Below, in pieces: positions 1-5,458 of a stretch of DNA of 5,505 nt. The stretch is from the NCBI GenBank assembly GCA_034429275.1, contig DAOUFU010000087.1, forward strand, positions 1 through 5,505, given 5' to 3'. The stretch is from DAOUFU01 sp034429275 (lineage in GTDB: Bacteria; Chloroflexota; Anaerolineae; Aggregatilineales; Aggregatilineaceae). Both the position numbers and the translations under genes were made by a program. The notes under the pieces were generated by a model. The model worked only from the letters and a program-made list of their open reading frames with translations. It ran no database searches and was not told the DNA's origin. Each line of letters begins with the position of its first letter. Position 1 is the first letter of the stretch.

Positions 1-1316
1 AACAGGTCCAGCACGATCAGCCCCACCAGTGCCGCCGCTATCAGCGCGCCCCCGCGCAGAATGGCATCGACTGCCGCCACCAGGAACACCGCCCACGTCA
101 GCGCCAGGTGCCCGCCCACCGGCCACCACCACCGCCGGTTCGAGCGATCCCCCACCAATGTCTCGCCCTGCGGAAACAGCCGCGCCGCCTGCATCGCCGC
201 CAGCACCGCCAGCGCAAAGATCGCCAGCCCGATCACCCGTTCCTGGTGACGGAAAACGCTCACCCCCGGCAGCGCCACGTACAGCGCGTCAAACAGCGGA
301 GTCGCCCCGCCCAACGAAAGTACCAGGCTCACCGCCGCCGCGCCGATCCAGAAGACCTGCTTCTGCCCGGCGCGCAGCATTGCCCCAATTGCCAGCAGCA
401 GCCCGATCACACCCGGATACAGCGGCCACCACAGCGCCCCAAACAGGCGCGGCCACACCACGTGCGCCAGCTCGATCAGGCGGAAGCCCATCGCCTTGTC
501 GTCATAAGTGAAGCCTTCAAAGCGCACCGTGCGCTGCATCATTTCGAAGGCGGGCCACAGCTGCACGGCGCTCAGCCCTGCCCCGATGCCCCCCATCAGC
601 GCGATCCGCCACGCGACCGCGCGCCAGCCGACTCGCTGCTGCCAGCCCAGCACCGCGCCATAGGCGGCAGTGAAATACACGGCCTGCATGGTGGTCTGCG
701 TATGGCCGCCCAGCACCGACAGCCCCATGCCGACCCCGCTCACCACGATTCCGCCCACCCGCCAGCGCGCATCGGTCAGGCTCAGGTGCATGCCCAGCAG
801 CATCAGCGGCAGCCACGTCAGCGCATACAAAATGCCCGGCTGGAGCATCGGGTACCCCGTCAGGTAAGCGCTGTATCCCCACAGCACGCCGCCCACCAGC
901 GCCGCCAGCGCATGCCTCAGCAGCACCCGCAGAAACAGCACCATCGCCAGGCTGCTGAGCAGGTAATGCGCGGCCACTTCCATCTGAAACGCCTCGATCC
1001 GCCAGCCGCTCGCCCCGGTCACCAGCGCGCTCAGCCAGCGCAGCGGGTACCACGCTGCAAACTGCACATTCGCCGCGAACGGCTCACCGCCGTAGTTGTA
1101 CGGATTCCACAGCGGAAGCTCGCCGTTCGACCAGCGCTCAATTTCGTAATCGATGAATCCGAAGAAATGGAGCTGAAAATCGCCCGGCGCAAACAGGACG
1201 CGGTCACCATCCACCGGCGTCAGCAGCCGCCAGAAAAACAGGCCCCACAGCACCACCAGCAGCCCGATATGCCGGGCCGTGACGCCCATCAGCGCGCGTT
1301 TCATCCGTTCGATCAC
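1..1316 (-). CDS. YfhO-type polytopic membrane protein, probable GT-C-like glycosyltransferase (C-terminus outside window)
   Basis: The reverse strand is open from 1316 to the window edge without a stop, giving about 438 residues of a longer protein. Near the N-terminus is a hydrophobic segment (about 17-33), then an extracytoplasmic loop with an acidic GDFQLHFF motif (45-52) and the strongly conserved-looking stretch GELPLWNPYNYGG / PFAANVQ / WYPLRWL (65-95). Further hydrophobic helices follow, with LGGHTQ (202-207) and VFRHQER (354-360). These are the hallmarks I associate with bacterial YfhO-like (PF09586) proteins, which share the GT-C fold of lipid-linked-sugar transferases. In characterised YfhO relatives the role is glycosylation of cell-wall or lipid carriers; substrate here is unknown. 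Start choice is uncertain: GTG 1316 has a weak GGGA 9 bases upstream. ATG 1304 also fits, while the in-frame ATG at 1373 overlaps the likely -10 box. Codons are strongly G-ending (GCG, CTG, GTG). Confidence 0.85.
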   Translation of the reverse strand, partial: MIERMKRALMGVTARHIGLLVVLWGLFFWRLLTPVDGDRVLFAPGDFQLHFFGFIDYEIERWSNGELPLWNPYNYGGEPFAANVQFAAWYPLRWLSALVTGASGWRIEAFQMEVAAHYLLSSLAMVLFLRVLLRHALAALVGGVLWGYSAYLTGYPMLQPGILYALTWLPLMLLGMHLSLTDARWRVGGIVVSGVGMGLSVLGGHTQTTMQAVYFTAAYGAVLGWQQRVGWRAVAWRIALMGGIGAGLSAVQLWPAFEMMQRTVRFEGFTYDDKAMGFRLIELAHVVWPRLFGALWWPLYPGVIGLLLAIGAMLRAGQKQVFWIGAAAVSLVLSLGGATPLFDALYVALPGVSVFRHQERVIGLAIFALAVLAAMQAARLFPQGETLVGDRSNRRWWWPVGGHLALTWAVFLVAAVDAILRGGALIAAALVGLIVLDL

Positions 1317-1371
1317 TGGCGTTTTTCCCACATGATACCCTGATGACCGGTCAGCCCCGGTTCCGCGCGCC

Positions 1372-1401
1372 ATTATACCACCGCGCCGCTGCCCCTCACA
1401 G
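1372..1401 (-). promoter_or_regulatory. Extended -10 promoter for the YfhO-type gene
   Basis: On the minus strand TGGTATAAT gives a perfect TATAAT (1372-1377) preceded by the TGn extension. A weak -35 (CTGTGA, 1396-1401, three matches to TTGACA) lies 18 bases upstream. Transcription would start near 1365, leaving a leader of about 50 bases before GTG 1316. A perfect 10-bp palindrome TGACCGGTCA (1344-1353) lies inside that leader and could be an operator, but there is no further support. Confidence 0.5.
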
Positions 1402-1447
1402 GCGCACACCCCTCGTCTGCCTGACGCCTGGCGGGTGCGAGCAAAGG

Positions 1448-1502
1448 TTGACAGGCAAACGCTTGACAGCATGTACAACCAAAGTCACAGATGTCACAGA
1501 TG
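1448..1502. repeat. Short direct repeats: TTGACAG x2 and TCACAGATG x2
   Basis: TTGACAG occurs at 1448 and again at 1463, 15 bases apart. Just downstream the 9-mer TCACAGATG is repeated perfectly in tandem (1485-1493 and 1494-1502) and abuts the left end of the palindromic element. The TTGACA boxes resemble -35 elements, but no convincing -10 follows either one at 16-18 bases. They may be regulator binding repeats or insertion debris. Confidence 0.45.
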
Positions 1503-1503
1503 T

Positions 1504-1618
1504 CCGGCCTCATCCCCGCGCGGCCAAAAACAGGCCGCTTCTCCCCCTCAGCCCACCGCGGTTGGAGAGGGGAAAGACCCAGCGCCCGAAGCGGCGCACA
1601 GGTCAGGGGTGAGGCCGG
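1504..1618. mobile_element. MITE/REP-like palindromic element with 13-bp terminal inverted repeats
   Basis: The left end CCGGCCTCATCCC (1504-1516) matches the reverse complement of the right end GGGGTGAGGCCGG (1606-1618) at 12 of 13 positions. Inside are three further hairpins. GCGGCC-AAAAACA-GGCCGC spans 1520-1538. CCCCTC and GAGGGG (1544-1549, 1567-1572) enclose the palindrome ACCGCGGT (1555-1562). GCGCC and GGCGC (1582-1586, 1593-1597) form the third. No protein-coding capacity is credible and no target-site duplication is visible. The GGGGTGAGGCCGG and GAGAGGGG words are typical of dispersed intergenic repeats known from several high-GC bacteria including Chloroflexota; copy number in this genome cannot be seen here. 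Confidence 0.55.
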
Positions 1619-1634
1619 TTTTCGCTCAAAAACC
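1617..1634. repeat. Small inverted repeat GGTTTT..AAAACC
   Basis: GGTTTT (1617-1622) and AAAACC (1629-1634) form a 6-bp stem around a 6-base loop, immediately beside the right end of the palindromic element. It could be part of that element or a short factor site upstream of the 1674 promoter. There is no T-tract in a position that would make it a terminator. Confidence 0.3.
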
Positions 1635-1673
1635 CGCTGTCAGGTTTTGCACACACCCCGCCTCGCCCGCCGG

Positions 1674-1702
1674 TTGAAAACTCGCCCCACCCCGTCTATA
1701 AT
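1674..1702 (+). promoter_or_regulatory. Sigma70-type promoter for the phosphoribosyltransferase gene
   Basis: TTGAAA (1674-1679) and a perfect TATAAT (1697-1702) are separated by the ideal 17 bases. Transcription would begin near 1709, giving a leader of about 100 bases before the GTG start at 1808. I saw no recognisable riboswitch or strong hairpin in that leader. Confidence 0.75.
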
Positions 1703-1807
1703 CAGCCCGCAAAACCACGCCACCAGGGAACGCCGCCGCGTGCCGCTCTTGCCCTCGCCTGGGTGTGTTTTGCCAGTGCACAACCCCACCCAAAGGAGTG
1801 AATCACG

Positions 1808-2359
1808 GTGTCGCAGCCAGAATCTTACCGCGTCGAAGTCGCCGGAGTCGTGCGTAACCTCCCCCTGGTCGAAGTCGCACCCGGTGTGCGGATCGCCTTC
1901 CTCGACATCCTGGTCGATGTTGAGCTGACCCAGGCCGCCGCCCGCGCCCTGGCCGTTCAGATCAGGCCCCGCCAGCCCGATGTCCTGGTCACCCCCGAAG
2001 CCAAGTCCATCCCGCTGGCCTATGCCCTGGCCGTCGAGCTGGGCTGCGATCTGGTCACCCTGCGCAAGAGCGAAAAGCTCTACATGGTCAATCCCATCTC
2101 GGTTGAGACGGTTTCAATCACCGCTGGGCGCACCCAGACGCTGTACCTCGATGGCCGCTACCGCGACCGCATCGCGGGCAGGCGCGTCGCCCTGGTCGAT
2201 GACGTCATCAGCACCGGCAGCACGCTCCGCGCCATGCAGCAGATGATGACCGATCTCGGCGCGACCGTCGTCGCCAATGCTGCCATCTTCACCGAGGGCG
2301 ATCCCGACCAGTGGCGCGAGGTGATCGCGCTCGGCCACCTGCCCGTCTTCACCGCCTGA
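1808..2359 (+). CDS. Adenine phosphoribosyltransferase-like protein (type I PRTase)
   Basis: The 183-residue protein carries the type I phosphoribosyltransferase PRPP-binding loop VALVDDVISTGST (127-139), with the paired acidic residues and the TGST phosphate loop. An upstream VTPEAKSIPLAYALA segment (61-75) matches the pyrophosphate-loop region of APT-type enzymes, and RKSEKLYMVNP (86-96) is the flexible-loop region. It resembles a branch usually annotated as adenine phosphoribosyltransferase (adenine + PRPP to AMP + PPi; cytosolic purine salvage). It differs from classical E. coli Apt in its N-terminus (RVEVAGVVRNLPLVEV) and in having KLYMVNP where Apt has KLPRET, so the base specificity is not certain. 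The GTG start is set by AAAGGAG at 1792-1798, 9 bases upstream. It is probably monocistronic, with its own promoter at 1674-1702 and an intrinsic terminator at 2464-2497. Confidence 0.85.
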   Translation: MSQPESYRVEVAGVVRNLPLVEVAPGVRIAFLDILVDVELTQAAARALAVQIRPRQPDVLVTPEAKSIPLAYALAVELGCDLVTLRKSEKLYMVNPISVETVSITAGRTQTLYLDGRYRDRIAGRRVALVDDVISTGSTLRAMQQMMTDLGATVVANAAIFTEGDPDQWREVIALGHLPVFTA

Positions 2360-2398
2360 CCGCCTCAGCGCGGGTCCGATTGAGTGTCGCCGCCGCTC

Positions 2399-2421
2399 AG
2401 ATTCGGCAATTTGCCCAATCT
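2399..2421. repeat. 23-bp near-perfect palindrome (operator or hairpin)
   Basis: AGATT-C-GGCAA, a central T, then TTGCC-C-AATCT: ten of eleven base pairs are complementary, the only mismatch being C opposite C at 2404/2416. It lies 40 bases after the phosphoribosyltransferase stop and 43 bases before the terminator stem. The two-fold symmetry fits a dimeric regulator site; as RNA it would be a stem with a 5-base loop and no U-tract. Confidence 0.5.
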
Positions 2422-2463
2422 CGCCCCCGGCGGACTTGTACGAATCGCCCGATGTTCCTCGTC

Positions 2464-2497
2464 AAAAAACCGCTACCCTATACAGTAGCGGTTTTTT
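2464..2497 (+). terminator. Strong bidirectional intrinsic terminator
   Basis: CCGCTAC (2470-2476) pairs perfectly with GTAGCGG (2485-2491) around an 8-base loop. The stem is flanked by A6 (2464-2469) and T6 (2492-2497), so both strands end in a U-tract. It should end the phosphoribosyltransferase transcript. In the other direction it would stop any lactate dehydrogenase read-through crossing the small gene. Confidence 0.9.
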
Positions 2498-2521
2498 CAG
2501 GTTCGATGGGAGACGGCAATC

Positions 2522-2797
2522 ATGCAAGGTGCCTACAGCTTGGACTCCGTACTATGGGAAGACCTGGGCGAAGTGGACGGCTACACTGCGCGCACCCGTG
2601 CCGCCCTCGACGAGATTCTGGCCGCCATCCAGAGCGGGCTGGTCGGCCAGCCCAATCCGCTTGACAACAAACATCTCAACCGCCTTATCGTGCTCAGCGA
2701 GATGTTCTATAACGAAGTCAAGGAATGGGCTGCCGAAATCGACCGCCGCGCCGCCGAGCGCCAGTTGATCGGTCACCGCAAGAGCGGCTCCGACTAG
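2522..2797 (+). CDS. Hypothetical 91-residue helical protein
   Basis: I do not recognise this protein. ATG 2522 is preceded by GGGAG (2508-2512) at a 9-base spacing, similar to the upstream gene, which supports real translation. The sequence is hydrophilic, with 15 acidic and 10 basic residues, and lacks a signal peptide, membrane span or cysteine motif. It reads as two or three alpha helices: about 7-39 (ending RAALDEILAAIQSGL), a NPLD turn at 45-48, and a long amphipathic helix about 49-81 (HLNRLIVLSEMFYNEVKEW) with a basic tail. Such a fold would suit a small protein-interaction or regulatory role, which is inference. It begins 24 bases after a strong terminator with no good promoter in between, and it is convergent with the lactate dehydrogenase gene 59 bases away. 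Confidence 0.7.
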   Translation: MQGAYSLDSVLWEDLGEVDGYTARTRAALDEILAAIQSGLVGQPNPLDNKHLNRLIVLSEMFYNEVKEWAAEIDRRAAERQLIGHRKSGSD

Positions 2798-2832
2798 CGC
2801 CCTCTTCCGGCTTCGCCCCGGCCATCTGGCAT

Positions 2833-2850
2833 CGCGCCCCATCAGGCGCG
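2833..2850. other. GC-rich hairpin between convergent genes
   Basis: CGCGCC (2833-2838) pairs with GGCGCG (2845-2850) around a CCATCA loop, in the 59-base gap between the small gene and the lactate dehydrogenase gene. It has no T-tract on either strand, so it is not a standard intrinsic terminator. It could act as a weak or factor-assisted end for both transcripts. Confidence 0.4.
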
Positions 2851-2856
2851 GCTCGT

Positions 2857-3810
2857 TCAGTCTGCACCTGCCCGGTCCAGGCTGCTGATCGCGTCGCGCA
2901 CAATCTGCGCACTTGCCTTCAGCCCATCATATTCCTCATCGCTCAGCTCAAACAGGCACGTCGTCAGGATGCCCGCGCCGCCCACCAACCGCGGCAGCGC
3001 CACTGTGACATCGCGCACGCCCACCACCTCGTCGATCGGGCTGCACACCGTCAGAATCGCTCGCTCGTCGCGCGTGATCACCGCCACGATGCGCGCCAGC
3101 GCACTGCCGATGCCATAATACGTCGCGCCCTTGCCCTCGATGATGCTGTAGGCCGCCCGGCGCACCTTCTCGTCGATTTCGGCCCGCACCTCCGGCGTGA
3201 TCGTCTGCTCCGGCCCCACGCAAAATTCCTCCAGCGGGATGCCGCCGATGCTCACCTCCGACCACGCCAGAATTTCCGAATCGCCGTGCTCGCCCAAAAC
3301 GTAGCCGTGGACATGCTGCGGGTCCACCCCCAGCCGTTGACCCAGCAGCGTACGGAAGCGCGCCGTGTCCAGCGTCGTGCCGGAGCCGATCACCCGGCTG
3401 CTTGGCACGCCGCGCTCTTCCGCAATGCGCGCCGTGATGTGCGTCATCACGTCCACCGGGTTGGTCGCCACCACCAGGATCGCGTCCGGCGCGTGATCCA
3501 GCACGCTCGGCACCACCTGCCGGAAGATCGCCGTGTTGCGTTCCAGCAGTTGCAGCCGCGTCTCGCCGGGTCGCTGTGCCACCCCTGCCGTGATCACCAC
3601 CACCGCGCACCCTTCCAGCGCCGCATAATCGCCCGCGTGCACGCGCACCGCGTGGGCGAACGGCACCGCGTGCGAAAGATCGTCCGCTTCGGCCTGCGCG
3701 CGCGCCTGGTTGAGGTCCACCAGCACGATCTCGCGTCCTACCCCGCGCATGATCAGCGCATATGCCGTGGTCGCGCCCACCTGTCCCGCGCCAATGATGC
3801 CGATCTTCAT
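2857..3810 (-). CDS. ldh: L-lactate dehydrogenase
   Basis: This 317-residue cytosolic enzyme would interconvert pyruvate and L-lactate with NADH/NAD+, the usual length for the family. The Rossmann motif GIIGAGQVG (4-12) is followed by the acidic Asp32 that binds the adenosine ribose. The substrate loop AGVAQRPGETRLQLL (75-89) has Gln79 at the position that distinguishes lactate dehydrogenase (Gln) from malate dehydrogenase (Arg), plus Arg85. TNPVDVMT (116-123), GSGTTLDTARFR (142-153, with Asp148 and Arg151) and GEHGDSE (173-179, catalytic His175) complete the active site, so it looks intact. AAGGAGG (3814-3820) lies 4 bases before the ATG and fixes the start. It is divergent from the ugpB-like gene, and I could not identify a clear sigma70 promoter for it. 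It serves to reoxidise NADH in fermentation. Confidence 0.95.
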   Translation of the reverse strand: MKIGIIGAGQVGATTAYALIMRGVGREIVLVDLNQARAQAEADDLSHAVPFAHAVRVHAGDYAALEGCAVVVITAGVAQRPGETRLQLLERNTAIFRQVVPSVLDHAPDAILVVATNPVDVMTHITARIAEERGVPSSRVIGSGTTLDTARFRTLLGQRLGVDPQHVHGYVLGEHGDSEILAWSEVSIGGIPLEEFCVGPEQTITPEVRAEIDEKVRRAAYSIIEGKGATYYGIGSALARIVAVITRDERAILTVCSPIDEVVGVRDVTVALPRLVGGAGILTTCLFELSDEEYDGLKASAQIVRDAISSLDRAGAD

Positions 3811-3897
3811 GGCCCCTCCTTGATGCTGACTGTGATGCTGACTATGTCGATAGCTTCACGCCAGACTCTCGCACGGATGCCCGCCCGTCGCAAGGGG

Positions 3898-3920
3898 CCG
3901 GGTAAAACAACTTTTACCGG
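3898..3920. repeat. Inverted repeat GGTAAAA-CAAC-TTTTACC in the divergent region
   Basis: GGTAAAA (3901-3907) and TTTTACC (3912-3918) are perfect reverse complements around CAAC, extendable by a CC/GG pair if G3900 is bulged. It lies 88 bases upstream of the lactate dehydrogenase start and 21 bases upstream of the rightward -35 box. It is therefore placed to be an operator for either gene. It does not match the Rex consensus (TTGTGA..TCACAA) that often controls lactate dehydrogenase. Confidence 0.45.
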
Positions 3921-3941
3921 AAACCCCTCTTGCATTTAACC

Positions 3942-3970
3942 TTGCCATGTCATCGTTTATGTGCTCTACT
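3942..3970 (+). promoter_or_regulatory. Promoter for the ugpB-like gene
   Basis: TTGCCA (3942-3947, five of six matches to the -35 consensus) and TCTACT (3965-3970, four of six to the -10) are 17 bases apart. The start site would be near 3976-3978, at the beginning of the structured leader, giving an untranslated leader of about 115 bases. Confidence 0.5.
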
Positions 3971-3972
3971 AT

Positions 3973-4057
3973 GTTGCAGTTCGACCTGCTGTAAGCGAAA
4001 ATCGCTGATAGCAGCCCCGCCATAGGCGGCACCGCTTACGGCGGCAGAGACTGCAAC
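3973..4057 (+). promoter_or_regulatory. Structured leader: candidate cis-regulatory RNA upstream of ugpB-like gene
   Basis: The segment folds by hand into a compact nested structure. The outer stem P1 is GTTGCAGT (3973-3980) with ACTGCAAC (4050-4057), 8 of 8 pairs. After a 7 by 7 internal loop, P2 pairs 3988-3997 with 4033-4042 (ten pairs, one G-U). P2 encloses hairpin P3, GCTG-ATAG-CAGC (4004-4015), and hairpin P4, CCGCC-ATA-GGCGG (4017-4029), forming a three-way junction. A Shine-Dalgarno and start codon follow 22 and 33 bases later. I do not recognise a known riboswitch consensus. If transcription starts at 3976-3978 part of P1 is lost, so a DNA-level operator array is an alternative. Confidence 0.5.
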
Positions 4058-4090
4058 TATTGGTTTCTATTTCAGAAAAAGGTGGTAGAA

Positions 4091-5125
4091 ATGAAGAAAC
4101 TGCTCTTCCTTACCCTGGCGCTCTTGATGGCTGCCGCGCTGGTCGGCCCGGTGAGCGTCCCCGCTCAGGCCCAGACCGAACCGGTCACCATTGACGTGTG
4201 GGTCGCCTTCCAGGATTACCGCCTGGATTGGGCCAACGAAGTCGCCGCCAAGTTCAACGAAATGTATCCCCAGTACAACGTCGTGATCACCGGCGGCTAC
4301 AGCTATGAGACCGTCTTCGCCCAGGTGGCCGTGGCCGCCGAGCAGAAAGCGCTACCCGCTGTGGTGCAGTTCTTTGAAGCAGGCACTCAGGATGCCCGCG
4401 ACAGCGGCCTCTTCAAATCGATTGAAGATGCCCTCGCCGGAAAGTCCGAGATCGATGGCCAGCCGGTTGACCTCGATGACATCATCGGCCCTGTGCGCGC
4501 CTACTATACTCTCGATGGCAAATTCAACTCGATGCCCTGGAACACTTCCTCGGCCATCTGGTTCAACAACATGACCATCCTCAACAAGGCTGGCATCGAC
4601 ACCCCGCCCGCCACCTGGGCCGATGTGGATGCCGTTTGCGCCGCCGTGATGGCCCTGCCCGACAAGCCCGAATACTGCTGGAGCTTCCCCAATCACGGCT
4701 GGTTCTTCGAGCAGTGGCTGGCCCAGCAGAACGGCCTGTATGTCAATAACGGCAATGGCCGCGACGAGCGCGCCACCGAAGTCGCCTTCAACAGCCCCGA
4801 AGGTCTGGCGATCCTGAACTGGCTCAACGACCAGTACGACAAGGGCTATCTCTACTACAGCGGCGCACAGGGTGGCGATAGCTGGACCACCGTTGACCAG
4901 GTCTATCAGACCCAGCAGGTCGCCATGGCCGCCTACAGCAGTTCCGCCACCACCCTCTACACCAATATGGGCAAGGAAAACGGCTTCGAGACCGTGGCCT
5001 CGTTCCTTCCCTATAACCAGGAAACCGGCTGGACGGGTAACCTGATCGGTGGCGCGACGCTGTGGCTGGTCGATGTCTCGACCCGGCAGTGGAGCAGGGC
5101 GCGCTCGCCTTCCTGCTGTACATGA
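4091..5125 (+). CDS. UgpB-like ABC transporter solute-binding protein, N-terminal part (frameshifted)
   Basis: This is the first 344 residues of a cluster-B-type extracellular binding protein for sugars or sn-glycerol-3-phosphate, delivering ligand to an ABC importer. A Sec signal peptide (KK, then a hydrophobic core to about 18, AQA cut near residue 27) has no lipobox cysteine. The body recalls E. coli UgpB: FFEAGT (94-99, the ligand-contacting Glu region), MPWNTSSAIWFNN (148-160), NHGW (201-204) and LIGGATLWLV (318-327). ATG 4091 is chosen because AAGGTGG (4079-4085) sits 5 bases upstream; the in-frame GTG at 4082 lies inside that Shine-Dalgarno. After VDVST the frame is wrong: residues 331-344 are nonsense ending at TGA 5123-5125, while the true C-terminus continues in the -1 frame. 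Either the gene is broken or the base call is. Confidence 0.85.
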   Translation: MKKLLFLTLALLMAAALVGPVSVPAQAQTEPVTIDVWVAFQDYRLDWANEVAAKFNEMYPQYNVVITGGYSYETVFAQVAVAAEQKALPAVVQFFEAGTQDARDSGLFKSIEDALAGKSEIDGQPVDLDDIIGPVRAYYTLDGKFNSMPWNTSSAIWFNNMTILNKAGIDTPPATWADVDAVCAAVMALPDKPEYCWSFPNHGWFFEQWLAQQNGLYVNNGNGRDERATEVAFNSPEGLAILNWLNDQYDKGYLYYSGAQGGDSWTTVDQVYQTQQVAMAAYSSSATTLYTNMGKENGFETVASFLPYNQETGWTGNLIGGATLWLVDVSTRQWSRARSPSCCT

Positions 5126-5448
5126 CCAACACCGAGAACGCCGCCTCGTGGCACAAGCTGACCGGCTACATCGCCATCCGCGAGAGCGCCAACCAGATGC
5201 TGGAAGCCGAAGGCTGGTTCGAGGAAAATCCCAACCAGACGGTGGCTGCCCGCCAGTTGGCCGAGAGCCAGGTCACACCTGCCACCAGCGGCGCGCTGGT
5301 CGGCGGCTTCCCGGCCATCCGTAATGTGGTCACCGCGGCCATTGACCGCGTGCTGCTCACCGACGAAGACCCTGCCGCCATCCTCGAAGCAGCAGCCGAA
5401 GAAGCAAACGTGATCATCGAGGAATACAACCTGCTCAATGCTCCCTAA
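5062..5448 (+). CDS. UgpB-like solute-binding protein, C-terminal part in shifted frame
   Basis: This frame carries the missing C-terminus of the preceding protein. Genuine sequence begins at about 5082 (PAVEQGALAFLLYM), not at the nominal GTG 5062, which has no Shine-Dalgarno. Segments match the UgpB C-lobe: TENAASWHKLTGYIAI, EGWFEENPNQTVAARQL (with the Arg that in UgpB helps bind the phosphate) and FPAIRNVV, then an acidic C-terminal helix ending LLNAP. Adding one base near 5078-5084 joins both parts into one protein of about 452 residues. From memory, this makes the segment between GGATLW and ALAFLL the same length as in UgpB. It is not an independent gene. Permease genes are expected next but lie outside the window. 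Confidence 0.8.
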   Translation: MAGRCLDPAVEQGALAFLLYMTNTENAASWHKLTGYIAIRESANQMLEAEGWFEENPNQTVAARQLAESQVTPATSGALVGGFPAIRNVVTAAIDRVLLTDEDPAAILEAAAEEANVIIEEYNLLNAP

Positions 5449-5458
5449 GCAGCATTGA
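5435..5458 (+). repeat. Hairpin across the stop codon of the binding-protein gene
   Basis: TCAATGCT (5435-5442) and AGCATTGA (5451-5458) are perfect 8-bp inverted repeats around an 8-base loop that contains the TAA stop. There is no T-tract, so it is unlikely to end transcription. Stem-loops just after binding-protein genes often stabilise the upstream mRNA relative to the permease genes; that role is inferred here. Confidence 0.45.

Noticed and set aside
98..153. Apparent frameshift in the membrane-protein gene near a C5 run
   Set aside because: It came from a copying slip on my first pass. Re-reading block by block shows one uninterrupted frame to the window edge.
517..1053. 178-codon minus-strand frame
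   Set aside because: It is out of frame with the long YfhO-type reading on the same strand and consists mainly of Ala, Gly and Arg.
108..1343. 411-codon plus-strand open frame
   Set aside because: It is antisense to the membrane-protein gene, rich in His, Arg, Gln and Pro with no recognisable domain, and is a by-product of GC-rich codon bias. The minus-strand reading shows clear YfhO-type motifs.
1463..1500. Promoter from the TTGACA boxes at 1448 and 1463
   Set aside because: No acceptable -10 hexamer follows at 16-18 bases. The TTGAAA/TATAAT pair at 1674-1702 is far better.
1343..1928. Overlapping short plus-strand frames in the divergent intergenic region
   Set aside because: They run through the palindromic repeat and the 1674-1702 promoter, lack ribosome binding sites, and resemble nothing known.
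2725..3939. 404-codon plus-strand open frame
   Set aside because: It is antisense to an intact lactate dehydrogenase, low-complexity in His/Arg, and overlaps the small gene; no independent evidence of coding.
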